A model generated the notes under the pieces. That model worked only from the letters and a program-made list of their open reading frames with translations. It had not been told where the DNA came from and made no database searches. Both the position numbers and the translations under genes were made by a program. Source: an uncultured Propionibacteriaceae bacterium (lineage in GTDB: Bacteria > Actinomycetota > Actinomycetes > Propionibacteriales > Propionibacteriaceae). Taken from it: DNA of 43,800 nt. The stretch is from NCBI GenBank assembly GCA_938046585.1, contig CALIWR010000024.1, positions 1-43,800 on the forward strand, given 5' to 3'. Of this stretch, positions 42,237 through 43,800 are shown in pieces; within the stretch, counting starts at the first letter, position 1; each line of letters opens with the position of its first letter.

Positions 42237-42854
42237 TCAGCAGGCGGCGGCCGCGGCGACTGCCTCGGCGCAGAGGCCGCTGATCTGGTCATAAGCGCCG
42301 GCCGCGATCAGGTGCGACGGCACCATCCACGAGCCCCCGACAGCCGGGACACACGGCAGGGACAGGTAGTCGCCCAGGTTTTGCGGGCCAACCCCGCCGG
42401 TGGGGATGAATGTCATGCCAACAAACGGTGCCGCCAGCGCCCGGATCGCCGAAGGTCCCCCGTAGACGCTGGCTGGGAAGAATTTCACCGTGTCCAACGA
42501 CAGGGCCCGAGCCTGCATGATTTCCGATGGGGTGACCGCTCCGGGTACCACCGGGATCTGGGCCTCTTGGGCCCGGCGGACCACATCGGCCCGCAGCCCG
42601 GGGGAGACGATGAACCGGGCCCCGGCCGAGATCGCCTGGTCCACCTGATCGACGCTGACCACGGTCCCGGCCCCCACCAGCAGCCCGTCGATCCGGCTCA
42701 TCACGGCGATCGCCTCGACGGCGGCCTCCGTACGCAACGTCACCTCGGCCACCGGCAGCCCGCCGGCTACCAAAGCCTGCCCGAGCGGTTCGGCGGTGGC
42801 GGCGTCCTCGACCACGGCCACCGGGATTACCCGGTAGGCGAACAGATCGGTCAT
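42237..42854 (-). CDS. eda: KDPG aldolase
   Basis: This 205-aa class I aldolase splits 2-keto-3-deoxy-6-phosphogluconate into pyruvate and glyceraldehyde 3-phosphate. Glu37 in VAEVTLRT and the Schiff-base Lys124 in TVKFFPA are at the expected places, and GVGPQNLGDYL follows. The ribosome site is GAGGAGGAAG. It is the first gene of the eda-kdgK operon, whose promoter carries a LacI-type operator. Confidence 0.94.
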   Translation of the reverse strand: MTDLFAYRVIPVAVVEDAATAEPLGQALVAGGLPVAEVTLRTEAAVEAIAVMSRIDGLLVGAGTVVSVDQVDQAISAGARFIVSPGLRADVVRRAQEAQIPVVPGAVTPSEIMQARALSLDTVKFFPASVYGGPSAIRALAAPFVGMTFIPTGGVGPQNLGDYLSLPCVPAVGGSWMVPSHLIAAGAYDQISGLCAEAVAAAAAC

Positions 42855-42890
42855 CGACTTCCTCCTCGAAGCGGGATAGCGGCGGGGCCC

Positions 42891-42918
42891 AGCCTAGCGA
42901 TTCCACCGCGGTTGGCAA
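42891..42918 (-). promoter_or_regulatory. Promoter of the eda-kdgK operon
   Basis: On the minus strand TTGCCA (42913-42918) and TAGGCT (42891-42896) are 16 bases apart, about 37 bases before the eda ATG. The -35 hexamer lies inside the operator-like site. Confidence 0.55.
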
Positions 42919-42929
42919 GCGCTTTCCCA
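42912..42929. promoter_or_regulatory. LacI-family operator candidate of the eda-kdgK operon
   Basis: TTGGCAAGCGCTTTCCCA contains GGCAAGC/GCTTTCC, a 14-bp palindrome with one mismatch and a central AAGCGCTT, the form typical of LacI/GalR-family operators. It covers the -35 box, so binding would block transcription. No LacI-type gene is in the window. Confidence 0.65.
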
Positions 42930-43037
42930 TGGCTTCATCAGCCCCGGATAGGGCTGAGAGCCTTCTCATGGGTGGTGCGGACGGCAGCGGCAACAGCGCA
43001 TGCTGGTCTGGTCCCCCTGAGTCGAGGAGCTCCACGA

Positions 43038-43652
43038 ATGCGTATCGGTCTGTGCCTGGTCACCGCGACCACCCTGGTCGCGCTGTCTGGTTGCAGCCTG
43101 CTGGCGCAGATCGAAACGCCGGACTTCCTGCTCACCCAACAAGTTCGAGGACAAGCCGGCGCCCAACCCCAGCTGGCCGGGCTGCCGATGCCCGGATGGG
43201 CCCCGACCGGTCCCCGACCGGCAGCATCCGACGGCTCCGAGCCGGGACTCGTCCAGCGGTACACGGTCAGCAACGCCTCCTGTACGGTCGAGACCCGCAA
43301 CCTGGTCGCGACCGGCACCTGGGGCCGCGGCGACGACCGACACCTCAGCGACCTGCTCCTGAGAAGTTTCGTCGCCGCCAATACCCAAGGCACCCAACGC
43401 GCCGGGATCGAGAAATCACTCAAAATCAGCGAGGTCACCCTGAAAGGCGACCAGGGCCCGGTGTCGGTACGGGAGGGATCAGCCAAAGTCACCGGCTACG
43501 AGCAGCGCGTGGTGGGCCGGGTCTCCGAGACCAGCGGCCAGGCCATCCTGATCTCCTACACCTGCCAGGGCTCCATTGACTACGCCAAATGGGCAGCGAT
43601 GAAAGACGCCATCACCGTTGTCGGATTCTTACCCGAAAGCTTCACCAGCTGA
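43038..43652 (+). CDS. Putative lipoprotein of unknown function
   Basis: This 204-aa exported protein has a signal peptide with lipobox ALSGC (Cys near residue 19). Two cysteines later in the mature part (ASCTVETRN and SYTCQGSIDY) may pair. I recognise no family. The ATG at 43038 is supported by GAGGAG eight bases upstream; the open frame extends much further left, but that part overlaps the eda gene. Two hairpins follow the gene. Confidence 0.72.
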   Translation: MRIGLCLVTATTLVALSGCSLLAQIETPDFLLTQQVRGQAGAQPQLAGLPMPGWAPTGPRPAASDGSEPGLVQRYTVSNASCTVETRNLVATGTWGRGDDRHLSDLLLRSFVAANTQGTQRAGIEKSLKISEVTLKGDQGPVSVREGSAKVTGYEQRVVGRVSETSGQAILISYTCQGSIDYAKWAAMKDAITVVGFLPESFTS

Positions 43653-43703
43653 TCGGCCAAGGTTTGCCGCGGACGGCTTGGGGAGCCCGCGGCCTCGTTA
43701 GTG

Positions 43704-43738
43704 CTGCCGAACCTGGGCCGATCACCCAGGTTCGGCAG
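43704..43738 (+). terminator. Strong hairpin terminator after the lipoprotein gene
   Basis: CTGCCGAACCTGGG pairs perfectly with CCCAGGTTCGGCAG over 14 bp with a 7-base loop, 51 bases after the stop codon. The trailing TGCTGTATTTG is only weakly T-rich. Confidence 0.75.
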
Positions 43739-43752
43739 TGCTGTATTTGATT

Positions 43753-43772
43753 GCCCTCGCATCCGCGAGGGC
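43753..43772. repeat. Hairpin element, copy 2, at the window edge
   Basis: GCCCTCGC-ATCC-GCGAGGGC forms an 8-bp stem with a 4-base loop. It is part of a 29-nt element (about 43750-43778) that matches copy 1 near 19092 at 26 of 29 positions. The following 22 bases to the window end show no gene. It may be a terminator, a dispersed repeat, or the first repeat of an array that continues beyond the window. Confidence 0.6.
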
Positions 43773-43800
43773 GGGCCGTGGAGCTAACACCCCCGTCTTC

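Noticed and set aside
43580..43762. 60-codon minus-strand frame at the right end
   Set aside because: It spans the terminator hairpin and the lipoprotein gene end and has no ribosome site.

Overview
The window is high-GC DNA from an actinobacterium, most likely of the family Propionibacteriaceae. The main evidence is a complete propionibacterial-type methylmalonyl-CoA:pyruvate transcarboxylase operon (5S, 12S, a small 87-aa protein and the 1.3S biotin carrier), the signature of the Wood-Werkman propionate cycle. Supporting actinobacterial markers are CarD, a GlnR-type orphan regulator, mycothiol synthase (MshD) and an OmpATb-like OmpA protein. About a dozen genes have a TANNNT -10 hexamer only 6 to 8 nt before the start codon, so leaderless transcription looks common.

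Left part (1-9650): a gene cut by the window edge; a DUF2207 membrane protein; three tandem paralogous membrane-anchored zinc metallopeptidases; carD-ispD-ispF (transcription plus the non-mevalonate isoprenoid pathway); a membrane zincin downstream of gpmA; and an SDR oxidoreductase. Central metabolic block (9651-19009, all minus strand): a lipoprotein, a 1-phosphofructokinase-like kinase, the transcarboxylase operon, malic enzyme directly upstream of it, and a sugar isomerase/dehydrogenase pair. Together these link pyruvate, oxaloacetate, malate and methylmalonyl-CoA.

Middle (19134-27443): a GTPase of the G-domain plus hydrophobic-tail type; a small unknown gene divergent from typA/bipA across a strong palindrome; then a minus-strand operon in which a small Asp-Pro-repeat membrane protein, a histidine-kinase-like sensor lacking its phospho-acceptor histidine, a DASS/SLC13-type permease and glycerate kinase are packed together. 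This looks like a glycerate (or related carboxylate) uptake unit with an unusual sensor.

Right part (27512-43800): a polysaccharide deacetylase lipoprotein, asparaginase II, a three-gene unit (35-aa membrane peptide, nitrobindin-like protein, YgfZ), a GNAT gene remnant, an OmpA/coiled-coil envelope pair, a Roadblock/LC7 plus protoglobin pair, a PrsW-type protease, dtd, the glnR / mshD-ppk-mutT1 block, a KDG kinase/KDPG aldolase operon with a LacI-type operator on its promoter, and a lipoprotein followed by strong hairpins. A near-identical 29-nt hairpin element occurs at 19092 and 43750.

The best candidates for undescribed biology are the Roadblock-protoglobin pair, the degenerate sensor kinase in the glycerate operon, and the metallopeptidase triplication. 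No tRNA, rRNA, insertion sequence or complete CRISPR array is visible. All family assignments come from reading motifs by eye; no database search was run.
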